Positions 47,069-55,085 of a DNA stretch of 64,000 nucleotides are shown here, piece after piece (the stretch's first letter is position 1; each line of letters opens with the position of its first letter). A program made the position numbers and the translations under genes. The stretch is taken from NCBI GenBank assembly GCA_031553805.1, contig JAVBLC010000006.1, positions 1 through 64,000 of the forward strand, written 5' to 3'. This stretch comes from JAITVB01 sp031553805. GTDB taxonomy: Bacteria; Bacteroidota; Bacteroidia; Bacteroidales; Rikenellaceae. The notes beneath the pieces are model-generated. The model saw only the letters and a list, made by a program, of their open reading frames with translations, made no database searches and had not been told where the DNA came from.

Positions 47069-47142
47069 TTAAACGATCTTTCCGGTTTTTAACCGGAGCG
47101 TACAGGAGTACGTGAGGATTAAAAATCGGAAAGATCGTTTAA
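47069..47142. repeat. long palindrome with GTAC core, family A, copy 2
   Basis: Arms of about 27 bases (47069-47094 and 47116-47142, two mismatches) begin TTAAACGATCTTTCC. The core is CGGAGCGTACAGGAGTACGT followed by GA. It lies in the 177-base gap between mreB and mreC, inside the operon. Confidence 0.75.
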
Positions 47143-47169
47143 GGATGGCGTGCAATACGCGCAGCGACA

Positions 47170-48192
47170 CTACTTCATGAGGAATTGGAAGCGGTTTATG
47201 TTCTTGAGGGCCACGCCGGTGCCCCTTGCCACGGCGCGCAACGGATCCTCGGCCACGTGGAACGGGATATTGGTCTTCTGCTGCATCCGCGTCGCCAGAC
47301 CCTTCAGCAGCGCCCCCCCGCCGGCCAGGTAAACCCCCGAATGCACGACGTCGGCATACAACTCGGGCGGGATCTGTTCCAACACTTTCATGATGGCCGC
47401 GTCGACCTTCATCAGCGATTTTTCGAGCGCGTAAGCGATCTCCTGGTACGAGATCGAAACGGTCGACGGCAGCGAGGTGAGGATGTTCGGGCCGGTGAAC
47501 GTGTGGTTGTCCGGCGCTTCGTCGAGTTCCGACACGGCGGCCCCGACTTGTTTCTTGATCTCTTCGGCCGTACTCTCGCCGATGCGGATGTTGTGTTGCT
47601 GGCGGATGTAGGTCTGGATGTCTTCCGTGAAGACGTCGCCCGCCACGTTGATGCTTTCGCTGCAAACGATCCCGCCGAGCGAGATCACCGCGATCTCGGT
47701 CGTCCCCCCGCCGATGTCGACGATCATGTGGCCTTCGGGCGCTTCGACGTCGAGGCCGATCCCCAGGGCGGCGGCCATCGGTTCGTAGATCATATAGACC
47801 TCGCGGCCCCCGGCGTGTTCGGCCGAGTCGCGCACGGCGCGGATCTCGACGTTGGTGCTCCCCGACGGGATGCAAATCACCATCCGCAGCGAGGGGGCGA
47901 ACATCGTCCCGCGTGCCTTGATCATCTTGATCATGCCGCGGATCATCAGTTCGGCGGCGTTGAAGTCGGCGATCACCCCATCCCTCAGCGGACGGATCGT
48001 ACGGATGTTCTGGTGGGTCTTGCCGTGCATCTGGCGGGCCTTGTTGCCGATGGCTACCAGGCGGCCCGAATGTTGGTCGACGGCTACGATCGAGGGTTCG
48101 TCGACCACGATCTTGCCGTTGTATATGATGAGCGTGTTGGCCGTACCGAGGTCCATCGCCAGCTCTTGTGTCAGGAATGAGAATAGGCCCAT
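47170..48192 (-). CDS. mreB: rod-shape-determining protein MreB
   Basis: This 340-residue bacterial actin has the phosphate-1 loop MDLGTANTLIIYNGKIV, the nucleotide motif MIVDIGGGTTEIAVISLGGI, and the adenosine motif YLAGGGALLKGLATRM. It forms ATP-dependent filaments under the membrane and directs the MreC/MreD/PBP2/RodA elongation complex, all of whose genes follow. The N-terminus MGLFSFLTQELA has the amphipathic membrane-binding pattern. The gene lies 35 bases after purH. Confidence 0.96.
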   Translation of the reverse strand: MGLFSFLTQELAMDLGTANTLIIYNGKIVVDEPSIVAVDQHSGRLVAIGNKARQMHGKTHQNIRTIRPLRDGVIADFNAAELMIRGMIKMIKARGTMFAPSLRMVICIPSGSTNVEIRAVRDSAEHAGGREVYMIYEPMAAALGIGLDVEAPEGHMIVDIGGGTTEIAVISLGGIVCSESINVAGDVFTEDIQTYIRQQHNIRIGESTAEEIKKQVGAAVSELDEAPDNHTFTGPNILTSLPSTVSISYQEIAYALEKSLMKVDAAIMKVLEQIPPELYADVVHSGVYLAGGGALLKGLATRMQQKTNIPFHVAEDPLRAVARGTGVALKNINRFQFLMK

Positions 48193-48227
48193 CTGCTGAT
48201 ATTTTTTATATGCGGTTTAAAATTCGA

Positions 48228-49748
48228 TTAGTGTTTGAAGTGGCGCAGGCCGGTGAAGAGCATCGCCATCCCGTTGGCGTTGCAGTAGTCGACCGTCTCC
48301 TGGTCGCGCACCGAGCCGCCGGGCTGGATGATCGTGTCGATCCCTTCCGCGTGGGCGATTTCAGCGCAATCCGCAAACGGGAAAAAGGCGTCGGAAGCCA
48401 TCACCGCGCCGTGGAGGTCAAAGCCGAACGACTTAGCCTTGGCAATGGCCTGTTTCAGCGCATCGACGCGCGAGGTCTGACCGATGCCGCTCGCCAGCAG
48501 GGTGTTGCCTTTGGCCAGCACGATGGCGTTCGATTTCGACTGTTTGACGATTTTGTTGGCAAAGACGAGGTCCTGCATCTGGGCCGGAGTGACGCCCTTG
48601 TCGGTCATCTGCTTCGCTTCGCTGTCCTGGCCGCCGACCTTGGCGTCGCGTTCCTGCACCGCTACGCCGTTGAGCAGCGAGCGGAACTGATTGGCCGGGC
48701 GGTCGACATCTTTCAAACGCAGGATGATGCGGTTTTTCTTGCTTTCGAGGATCGGGAGTGCTTCGGTTGCGTAGCTCGGGGCGATCACTACCTCGCAGAA
48801 CAACGGGTTGATCTCTTCGGCTGTAGCCTTGTCGATCTCGCGGTTGCAGATCAGCACCCCGCCGAAAGCCGACACCGGGTCGCCCGCCAGGGCGGCTTTC
48901 CACGCGTCGACCAGCGCCGGGCGCGTCGCCACGCCGCAGGCGTTGTTGTGCTTCAGGATCGCAAAAGTCGGCTCGGTGAATTCCGAGATCAGGTTGACCG
49001 CCGCGTCGATGTCGAGCATGTTGTTGTAGGAAATATCCTTGCCGTGCAGCTTTTCGAACATCGCGTCGAGGTCGCCGTAGAACGTGGCCCCCTGGTGCGG
49101 GTTTTCGCCGTAGCGCAGCGGCGCGGCCTGCTGGTAGCTCAGCTTGAAGGCCGGAATGTTCTCCTTGCGGTTGAAATAGTTGAAGATCGCCGTGTCGTAG
49201 TGCGAACTCACGTTGAACGCCTGGGCGGCGAACCAGCGGCGCTGTTCCATCGACGTTTCGCCGTTTTGGCTTTTCAGGATTTCGTAGAGGGGGGCGTATT
49301 GGTCGACCGAGGGTACGATCACCACGTCCTTATGGTTTTTGGCGGCAGCGCGGATGAGCGAAATGCCGCCGATGTCGATTTTTTCGATGATGGCCTGCTC
49401 TTCGGCGCCCGAAGCGACGGTTTGTTCGAAAGGGTAGAGGTCGACGATCACCAGGTCGATCTCGGGAATCTCGTAGCTGGCGAGTTGTTCCACGTCCTGC
49501 GGATTCTCGCGGCGGGCGAGGATGCCCCCGAACACTTTCGGGTGGAGCGTTTTCACGCGGCCGCCGAGGATCGACGGGTAGCCGGTGAGGGTTTCCACGG
49601 CCGTTGCCTGCAGGCCCAGGCCGTTGATAAACTCGAGCGTTCCGCCTGTCGAATAGAGGGTCACGTCCTGGGCGGAAAGCAGTTTTACGATTTCGTCCAG
49701 TCCGTCCTTATAATAGACTGAAATTAAGGCGCTTTTGATCTTTTTCAC
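48228..49748 (-). CDS. purH: bifunctional AICAR formyltransferase/IMP cyclohydrolase
   Basis: This 506-residue enzyme performs the last two steps of IMP synthesis. The N-terminal MGS-like cyclohydrolase domain shows ALISVYYKDGLDEIVKLLSAQ, TLYSTGGTLEFI and GRVKTLHPKVFGGILARR. The C-terminal transformylase has LRYGENPHQGATFYG, ILKHNNACGVATRPALVDAW and ASDAFFPFADCAEIAH. The length is normal. It heads the mre/mrd cluster, an arrangement found in several Bacteroidetes, and has a good promoter upstream. Confidence 0.96.
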   Translation of the reverse strand: MKKIKSALISVYYKDGLDEIVKLLSAQDVTLYSTGGTLEFINGLGLQATAVETLTGYPSILGGRVKTLHPKVFGGILARRENPQDVEQLASYEIPEIDLVIVDLYPFEQTVASGAEEQAIIEKIDIGGISLIRAAAKNHKDVVIVPSVDQYAPLYEILKSQNGETSMEQRRWFAAQAFNVSSHYDTAIFNYFNRKENIPAFKLSYQQAAPLRYGENPHQGATFYGDLDAMFEKLHGKDISYNNMLDIDAAVNLISEFTEPTFAILKHNNACGVATRPALVDAWKAALAGDPVSAFGGVLICNREIDKATAEEINPLFCEVVIAPSYATEALPILESKKNRIILRLKDVDRPANQFRSLLNGVAVQERDAKVGGQDSEAKQMTDKGVTPAQMQDLVFANKIVKQSKSNAIVLAKGNTLLASGIGQTSRVDALKQAIAKAKSFGFDLHGAVMASDAFFPFADCAEIAHAEGIDTIIQPGGSVRDQETVDYCNANGMAMLFTGLRHFKH

Positions 49749-49781
49749 GGAAAATTTCGGTTACGTCACAGTTTTAATGTA

Positions 49782-49815
49782 CAAAGGTAGGTATTCTTTC
49801 GGAATTATGCATCAA
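49782..49815 (-). promoter_or_regulatory. purH/mre operon promoter
   Basis: On the minus strand, TTG (49815-49813), 23 bases, then TACCTTTG (49789-49782) match the Bacteroidetes pattern. The leader would be about 27 bases. Confidence 0.55.
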
Positions 49816-49942
49816 AAAAAATTAAATAAAAAACCGCCGCAAGGCGATTAATCCGCTTTGGATTGCTTCTGTCCGGACTGCCGGAGATTCGGCCCGGGAG
49901 ATGGGACCTACAGCCGGGAGGCAGCGGTCTGAAATATTTCAC

Positions 49943-49950
49943 TATATTTG
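49943..49950 (+). promoter_or_regulatory. candidate gpsA -7 box
   Basis: TATATTTG matches TAnnTTTG, 88 bases before the gpsA ATG. It sits at the start of a 42-base tandem duplication. I see no clear -33 TTG. Confidence 0.4.
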
Positions 49951-50030
49951 TCTAAGTAAAGTGAAAAATTCCGGGCGCCGAAAGTCCCTTTGTCTAAATA
50001 AAGCAAAAAACTCCGAGTGCCGGGAGGCAC
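49947..50030 (+). repeat. imperfect 42-base tandem duplication in gpsA leader
   Basis: TTTGTCTAAGTAAAG at 49947 recurs as TTTGTCTAAATAAAG at 49989, and the match continues through A-rich and TCCGRGYGCCG segments. Both copies lie between the -7 box and the start codon, so the leader RNA carries the repeat. The repeat would add a two-fold 14-residue repeat to the protein if translation began upstream, which argues that it is untranslated. Confidence 0.6.
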
Positions 50031-50038
50031 TGATTGAT

Positions 50039-51046
50039 ATGAGTTACACGATTGATAAACATGCGCGCTGTGCCGTGATCGGCTACGGAAGTTGGGCTAC
50101 GGCCCTGGTCAAGATACTGCTCGAGAACGAGAAGCGCGTGGGGTGGTTTATCCGCGACCCCGAGGTGTTGCAATACATCAAGAAGAACGAAACCAACCCG
50201 CGCTACCTGCGTGATGTGCACTTCACGCCCTCGCGGCTGCGGATGTCGACCGACCTCGACCAGGTGGTCAAGGAGGCCGACGTGGTAATCCTGGCTGTGC
50301 CGTCGGCTTTTTTGAAAGACGTCCTGACCCCATTGACCGTTTCGCTAAAAGAAAAATTTGTCGTGTCGGCGATCAAGGGGATCATCCCCGGCGATTACGT
50401 CACGGTGGCCGAATACCTGCATCAGGCTTACGCGTTGCCCTACGACCAGATCGGGATCATTTCGGGGCCCTGCCACTCCGAAGAGGTGGCCCTCGAAAAA
50501 CTCTCGTACCTGACCCTCGTGTGCAAGAGTATGGACAACGCCTGCGTGCTGGCCGAAAAATTCCGGACGGATTACATTAAAGCGAGTTGTTCGACAGATA
50601 TTTACGGTGCCGAATACGCCGCCGTGCTCAAGAACATCTACGCCATTGCCGTCGGCATCTGCCACGGGTTGGGTTACGGCGACAATTTCCAGGCGGTGCT
50701 CATCGCCAACGCCGCGATGGAGATGTCGCGGTTCATGACCGAAACCTATCCCTGCGGGCGCGACATCACCGCCTCGGCCTACCTGGGCGACCTGCTGGTG
50801 ACTTCCTACTCCCAGTTCAGCCGCAACCGCACTTTCGGTCAGATGATCGGCAAGGGGTATTCCGTGAAAACGGCCCAGATTGAAATGAGCCAGATCGCCG
50901 AGGGATATTACGCCTCGGCCTGCATCGCACACATCAACAAACGTCATCAGGTCAGTATGCCTATTGCCGACGCCGTCTACAAAATCCTGTACGAAAAGGC
51001 GGTTCCCTCGTCGACCGTAGCGGCGCTGACCCAACATTTAATCTAA
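50039..51046 (+). CDS. gpsA: glycerol-3-phosphate dehydrogenase [NAD(P)+]
   Basis: This 335-residue enzyme reduces dihydroxyacetone phosphate to sn-glycerol 3-phosphate for phospholipid synthesis. The N-terminal nucleotide site is CAVIGYGSWATALVKILLEN (GxGxWG/A type). Later motifs are VVILAVPSAFLKDVL, IGIISGPCHSEEVALEKLS and the catalytic-lysine region YAAVLKNIYAIAVGICHGLG. The C-terminal domain has CGRDITASAYLGDLLVTSYS. I chose the ATG at 50039; the upstream in-frame extension is the duplicated leader. It lies 14 bases before pgi. Confidence 0.92.
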   Translation: MSYTIDKHARCAVIGYGSWATALVKILLENEKRVGWFIRDPEVLQYIKKNETNPRYLRDVHFTPSRLRMSTDLDQVVKEADVVILAVPSAFLKDVLTPLTVSLKEKFVVSAIKGIIPGDYVTVAEYLHQAYALPYDQIGIISGPCHSEEVALEKLSYLTLVCKSMDNACVLAEKFRTDYIKASCSTDIYGAEYAAVLKNIYAIAVGICHGLGYGDNFQAVLIANAAMEMSRFMTETYPCGRDITASAYLGDLLVTSYSQFSRNRTFGQMIGKGYSVKTAQIEMSQIAEGYYASACIAHINKRHQVSMPIADAVYKILYEKAVPSSTVAALTQHLI

Positions 51047-51060
51047 AACCGGAAAACAAA

Positions 51061-52371
51061 ATGGAAACGTTGAAACTCAATTTAGACCGGATGGCGGGTT
51101 TCGTGTCCCCGGCGGAAATTTCCGCTCTGAAACCCGAAATGGAACGTTGCAACCGGATGTTGCACGACAAGACCGGCAAGGGGAACGATTTCCTGGGTTG
51201 GGTCGGTCTGCCCTCATCGATCGCGGCGTCCGAGATTGAAGAAATACAAGACGCAGCCCGCAGCCTGGCTTCACTGGCCGAGGTGGTGGTGGTGATCGGT
51301 ATCGGAGGGTCGTACCTCGGGGCCAAATCGGTGATCGAGGCGCTCTCCGATTCGTTCGAGTTGCTGAAGGCGCAGCGCACGGCGCCCCTCGTGCTCTTCG
51401 CCGGGCAGAATCTGAGCGAGGACTATATGTACGAGTTGCTCGACGTGCTGAAAAACCGCTCGATCGCCGCTGTGGTGATTTCGAAGTCGGGCACGACGAC
51501 CGAGCCGGCGATCGCTTTCCGCATCTTCAAAGCCGAGATCGAAGCCCGCTACGGCAAGGCTGAGGCCGCCAAACGTATTGTGGCGGTGACCGACGCCAGC
51601 CGCGGGGCGTTGCGCACGTTGGCTACGCAAGAGGGCTATAAGACTTTTGTGATTCCCGACGACGTGGGCGGCCGTTTCTCGGTATTGACCCCGGTGGGCT
51701 TGCTGCCGTTGGCGGCGGCGGGCGTAGACATCCGCGATTTTGTGCGCGGGGCGGTCGATATGGAGAAGGCCACTTGCCCGGATGTGCCGTTCGAATCGAA
51801 TCCTGCGATGCAGTATGCTGCTGCCCGTAATGCGTTGTATCGCAAGGGGAAAAAGGTGGAAATTCTGGCCAGCTACGAGGCTAAACTGCAATACATTGCC
51901 GAATGGTGGAAGCAGCTTTACGGCGAGAGCGAGGGCAAGGAGGGTAAGGGGATTTTCCCGGCGAGCGTGACGCTGACCGCCGACCTGCACTCGATGGGGC
52001 AGTATATTCAGGAGGGTGAGCGGATGCTGTTTGAAACGGTGATCCACGTCGAAAAGTCTTGCCACAGCGTGATGGTCGAAGCTGATCCGGCAAACCTCGA
52101 CGGCCTGAATTTCCTTTCCGGAAAAAGCCTGACGGAGATCAACCATAAGGCGGAGGAAGGGACGGCGATGGCCCATGTGGACGGCGGGGTGCCGAACCTG
52201 CGGATCGAGTTGCCGCGGATCGACGCGTATACGATCGGTGCGCTGCTGTACTTTTTCGAAAAGGCTTGCGGGATCAGCGGGTATGCGCTTGGGGTGAATC
52301 CGTTTGACCAGCCGGGCGTGGAGGCGTATAAGAAGAATATGTTTGCCCTGCTCGGCAAGCCCGGCTATTAA
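51061..52371 (+). CDS. pgi: glucose-6-phosphate isomerase
   Basis: This 436-residue enzyme interconverts glucose-6-phosphate and fructose-6-phosphate. It has the short form typical of Firmicutes and Bacteroidetes. Motifs are VVIGIGGSYLGAKSVIEAL, VVISKSGTTTEPAIAFRIF, PDDVGGRFSVLTPVGLLPLA and the C-terminal ALGVNPFDQPGVEAYKKNMF. It follows gpsA by 14 bases, so lipid precursor synthesis and upper glycolysis are linked in one mRNA. A terminator lies about 230 bases downstream, after a repeat element. Confidence 0.96.
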   Translation: METLKLNLDRMAGFVSPAEISALKPEMERCNRMLHDKTGKGNDFLGWVGLPSSIAASEIEEIQDAARSLASLAEVVVVIGIGGSYLGAKSVIEALSDSFELLKAQRTAPLVLFAGQNLSEDYMYELLDVLKNRSIAAVVISKSGTTTEPAIAFRIFKAEIEARYGKAEAAKRIVAVTDASRGALRTLATQEGYKTFVIPDDVGGRFSVLTPVGLLPLAAAGVDIRDFVRGAVDMEKATCPDVPFESNPAMQYAAARNALYRKGKKVEILASYEAKLQYIAEWWKQLYGESEGKEGKGIFPASVTLTADLHSMGQYIQEGERMLFETVIHVEKSCHSVMVEADPANLDGLNFLSGKSLTEINHKAEEGTAMAHVDGGVPNLRIELPRIDAYTIGALLYFFEKACGISGYALGVNPFDQPGVEAYKKNMFALLGKPGY

Positions 52372-52473
52372 GGTGCGTCCCCGCACAGGGGGATTTTCCA
52401 AAACAAAGTAGATCTCAGCGATGCAAAGCATCGCCAAAAATTTTTGGTGCCGCTTTTTATAAAAAGCGGCAGT
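52372..52473. repeat. dispersed palindromic element, family B, copy 3
   Basis: The left end is the GGTGCGTCCCCGCACAGGG module that is also found in copy 1. The right end, read backwards, is ACTGCCGCTTTTTATAAAAA, then GCGGCACC, an A5-T5 block and a GCGATGCAAAGCATCGC hairpin (52418-52434). It begins directly after the pgi stop codon. Confidence 0.75.
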
Positions 52474-52748
52474 TCTCTCGCGGAGCCTTTCTCTTGCGTG
52501 GTGGCCGGCTTTCCCAGGCAGATTTATACCTGATCCGGCCTGGTAGAGGTTGTCTTTGGCTGCATAAATCTGCCCTGTGCGGGGGCCAATTTTTTAAAAC
52601 AGGCGCGGCGGGCAATTTGCCCGCCGCGTTTTATTTATTTGGCCCGCGCACAAGAGGTTTTTATGCATTGGAAAGGTCAGGCTCCATAACCGGATCGGGC
52701 ATAAAAATCTCCGGGAAGCGGGGCCACCGCACTTTTCCCTTTAAGGGA
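52474..52748. other. non-coding region with nested inverted repeats between pgi and the channel gene
   Basis: I see no gene here. GGCAGATTTAT (52517-52527) pairs with ATAAATCTGCC (52564-52574). TGTGCGGGGGCCAA (52576-52589) pairs with TTGGCCCGCGCACA (52639-52652) with one mismatch and encloses the pgi terminator hairpin. TTTTTATGC (52658-52666) pairs with GCATAAAAA (52699-52707). The whole could fold as a structured 3' untranslated RNA or a processed small RNA. Confidence 0.45.
52604..52640 (+). terminator. pgi operon terminator
   Basis: CGCGGCGGGCAA pairs with TTGCCCGCCGCG (52604-52615 with 52617-52628), giving at least 10 G+C-rich base pairs, followed by a TTTTATTTATTT tract. Confidence 0.85.
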
Positions 52749-52806
52749 ACTGTCGCTTTTTATAAAAAGCGACGCAAAAATTTTTCTGAGAAACTTCGTT
52801 TCTCTG
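52749..52806. repeat. dispersed palindromic element, family B, copy 4 (half unit)
   Basis: ACTGTCGCTTTTTATAAAAA, then GCGACGC, an A5-T5 block and the GAGAAACTTCGTTTCTC hairpin. It is the same order as the left end of copy 2, with compensating changes in the stems. It lies 22 bases beyond the stop of the channel gene. Confidence 0.75.
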
Positions 52807-52827
52807 GGGTGACTTTGATGGACGCAC

Positions 52828-53682
52828 TTAGTTGCCGGCTTCCGCCTCTGCCGCCGCCTCTGCCAACCGCTTCTTCTGCCGCGTTTCCTCCATAATCACC
52901 TGGTAGTTGTTCACAATCGCACCCACCACCAGGTTCAACAGCAAAAACGCCGACAAAATAAACCAAACCACATGGAACGAAGTGATCGCCACTGAACTTG
53001 TCTGGATTAATCCAAACTCCTTTGCCTTGAGTAGGTTATACCGCAGGTCGGTCCAGTCCTCGCCTGTCAGCGTGCGGAACAGCGTGAACATCGACTCGCC
53101 CAGCGTCCCGTAAGGCTCGGGCGAACACTGCGGAGCGTTGGGCGCCTCGGCCATTAACCGTTCGTAAGCGGCCTTGCCGGCATCGTCCAGCGTGTTGTAA
53201 GCGGGCAGCCGGAACAACGAAATCCCGATGATCGAGAACAGATACAGGAAAATAAAAAAGAACACCCCGTTATAGAACAGCGCACTGAACGATTTGGTCA
53301 GCACCGACACGATCAACTTGATCTCGGGCGAAGTGCGCAACAACCGCAGCACCCGGAACACACGCAACACCCGCAGCACCATCACCAGCGAAACATTGCT
53401 GAACAGCGTTTCCGGCACATAACTGATCACCACCAACCACAGGTCGAAATTGTTCCATCCCGAACGGAAAAACGACTTGAGGCTGCCGCTTGCAATAAGG
53501 CGGACGATGATCTCGAACGTAAATATAAACAGGATAATGCTTTGTGTTACCTTGATCCAGTGGTGGTGGGCGTAAGTTTCCAGCCCGATCAACACGCAAT
53601 TGGCCAGGATGATGCCGACGATCAGCAGTTCGAACCACTTGGATTCTGTCAATTTTTTACAAAGTACGGGGATTGTTTTCAT
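52828..53682 (-). CDS. voltage-gated cation channel (NaChBac-like, single repeat)
   Basis: This 284-residue six-helix channel subunit is expected to form a tetramer in the inner membrane. S1-S3 are visible (FELLIVGIILANCVLIGLET, IILFIFTFEIIVRLIASG). S4 carries arginines every third residue (LRVLRVFRVLRLLR). S5 is GVFFFIFLYLFSIIGISLF, the pore loop holds LTGEDWTD and S6 is WFILSAFLLLNLVVGAIVNN. A C-terminal coiled coil (about residues 262-284) follows. The filter T206-G-E-D-W210 differs from the LESWS type of NaChBac and resembles repeats of calcium channels. The start is the ATG at 53682; the open frame upstream is antisense to serS. Confidence 0.88.
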   Translation of the reverse strand: MKTIPVLCKKLTESKWFELLIVGIILANCVLIGLETYAHHHWIKVTQSIILFIFTFEIIVRLIASGSLKSFFRSGWNNFDLWLVVISYVPETLFSNVSLVMVLRVLRVFRVLRLLRTSPEIKLIVSVLTKSFSALFYNGVFFFIFLYLFSIIGISLFRLPAYNTLDDAGKAAYERLMAEAPNAPQCSPEPYGTLGESMFTLFRTLTGEDWTDLRYNLLKAKEFGLIQTSSVAITSFHVVWFILSAFLLLNLVVGAIVNNYQVIMEETRQKKRLAEAAAEAEAGN

Positions 53683-53700
53683 GATTTTTAAAAATGCAGT

Positions 53701-53750
53701 TAAAAACGGAAAAGGTACGTAGCCATTACGTACCTCTCCGGGTAAAACTA
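53701..53750. repeat. palindrome with GTAC core, family A, copy 3
   Basis: TTAAAAACGGAAAAGGTACG on one side and CGTACCTCTCCGGGTAAAA on the other form an imperfect palindrome around GTAGCCATTA. Read on the minus strand, CCGGAGAGGTACG resembles the CGGAGCGTAC core of the copy at 47069. It lies between serS and the channel gene. Confidence 0.5.
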
Positions 53751-53756
53751 TTTCGG

Positions 53757-55028
53757 TTATTTGATCGCGTCGAAGCGGGTGTAAGTCCGCAGGACCTCGG
53801 GGATGCGGATACCCTCCGGGGTCTGGTTGTTTTCGAGCAGCGCGGCCACGATGCGGGGCAGGGCCAGCGAACTGCCGTTGAGCGTGTGGGCCAGCTGGGG
53901 CTTGCGGTCGGCGTCGCGGTAACGCAGCTTGAGTCGGTTGGCCTGGAACGATTCGAAATTCGATACCGACGACACTTCCAACCAACGTCCCTGAGCCGCC
54001 GAATAGACCTCGAAGTCATAGGTCAACGCCGACGTAAAACTCATGTCGCCTCCGCAAAGGCGCAGGATGCGGTAGGGCAGGCCGAGCTCTTTGACGATGT
54101 TTTCGACGTGCGAAACCATCTCTTCCAGTGCGCCGTAAGAACGTTCGGGGCTTTCGAGGCGCACGATCTCCACTTTGTCGAACTGGTGCAGGCGGTTGAG
54201 GCCCCGCACGTCCTTGCCGTAGGAGCCCGCCTCGCGGCGGAAACAAGGGGTGTAGGCGGTCAGTTGCACCGGGAAATCCTTTTCGTCGAGGATCACGTCG
54301 CGGTAAATATTCGTTACGGGAACCTCTGCAGTAGGAATTAAATAGAAATTGTCGACCGTGGCGTGGTACATCTGGCCCTCCTTGTCGGGCAACTGGCCTG
54401 TGCCGAACCCCGAGGCTTCGTTGACCATCAGCGGCGGCATCACTTCCATGTAGCCCGCAGCCGTGTTTTTGTCGAGGAAATAGGTAATCAATGCACGCTG
54501 CAACGCTGCGCCCTGGCCTTTGTAGACCGGGAAGCCGGCGCCGGTCAGTTTCACGCCCAGTTCGAAGTCGATGATGTCGTATTTTTTGGCCAGTTCCCAG
54601 TGGGGCAGGGCGTCGGCGGCCAGGGTCGGGATGTCGCCGCCGCTGCGCACCACTTCGTTGTCTTCGGCCGTTTTGCCGAGGGGCACCGAGGTGTGGGGCA
54701 GGTTGGGCAGGGTGACGATCACCGCGTTTAGCTCGGCTTCGGTGGCGGCCAGTTTTTCTTCAAGTTGCTTCGAAGCGTCTTTGAGTACCGTGTTACGCTC
54801 TTTGGCGGCGTTGGCTTCGGCGGCTTTACCTTGCTTATAGAGGTCGCCGATCTCTTTGGCCAGTTGGTTGAGTTGGGCCAGGGTTTGATCCAACTCGGCT
54901 TGGGTGGCTTTGCGCTGGTCGTCGAGGGCAATGATTTTTTCGATGGCGGTGTTGGCGTCGACGCCTTTGACGGCGAGGCGGGCGATGGTTTGCTCGCGGT
55001 TATCGCGGATTTGTTTTAAGGTCAGCAT
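53757..55028 (-). CDS. serS: serine--tRNA ligase
   Basis: This 423-residue class II synthetase has an N-terminal coiled-coil arm (about residues 30-100, TQAELDQTLAQLNQLAKEIG) that grips tRNA-Ser. Motif 2 is TPCFRREAGSYGKDVRGLNR and motif 3 is NGSSLALPRIVAALLEN. AEVPVTNIYRDVI and SFTSALTYDFEVYSAAQG-type segments (here CGGDMSFTSALTYDFEVY) line the active site. The length is normal. A promoter of good quality lies 25-57 bases upstream. The downstream channel gene is 74 bases away and may share the transcript. Confidence 0.96.
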   Translation of the reverse strand: MLTLKQIRDNREQTIARLAVKGVDANTAIEKIIALDDQRKATQAELDQTLAQLNQLAKEIGDLYKQGKAAEANAAKERNTVLKDASKQLEEKLAATEAELNAVIVTLPNLPHTSVPLGKTAEDNEVVRSGGDIPTLAADALPHWELAKKYDIIDFELGVKLTGAGFPVYKGQGAALQRALITYFLDKNTAAGYMEVMPPLMVNEASGFGTGQLPDKEGQMYHATVDNFYLIPTAEVPVTNIYRDVILDEKDFPVQLTAYTPCFRREAGSYGKDVRGLNRLHQFDKVEIVRLESPERSYGALEEMVSHVENIVKELGLPYRILRLCGGDMSFTSALTYDFEVYSAAQGRWLEVSSVSNFESFQANRLKLRYRDADRKPQLAHTLNGSSLALPRIVAALLENNQTPEGIRIPEVLRTYTRFDAIK

Positions 55029-55052
55029 AGTCGGATGCGGTTTTTAAGACCC

Positions 55053-55085
55053 CAAAGGTACGCATTTTATCTTTTTTCTGTTCAA
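55053..55085 (-). promoter_or_regulatory. serS promoter
   Basis: On the minus strand, TTG (55085-55083), 22 bases, then TACCTTTG (55060-55053) match the Bacteroidetes consensus. Confidence 0.55.

Noticed and set aside
53683..53985. Extension of the channel gene 100 codons upstream
   Set aside because: The extra residues are the shadow of serS and cross a family-A palindrome; the ATG at 53682 leads straight into S1.
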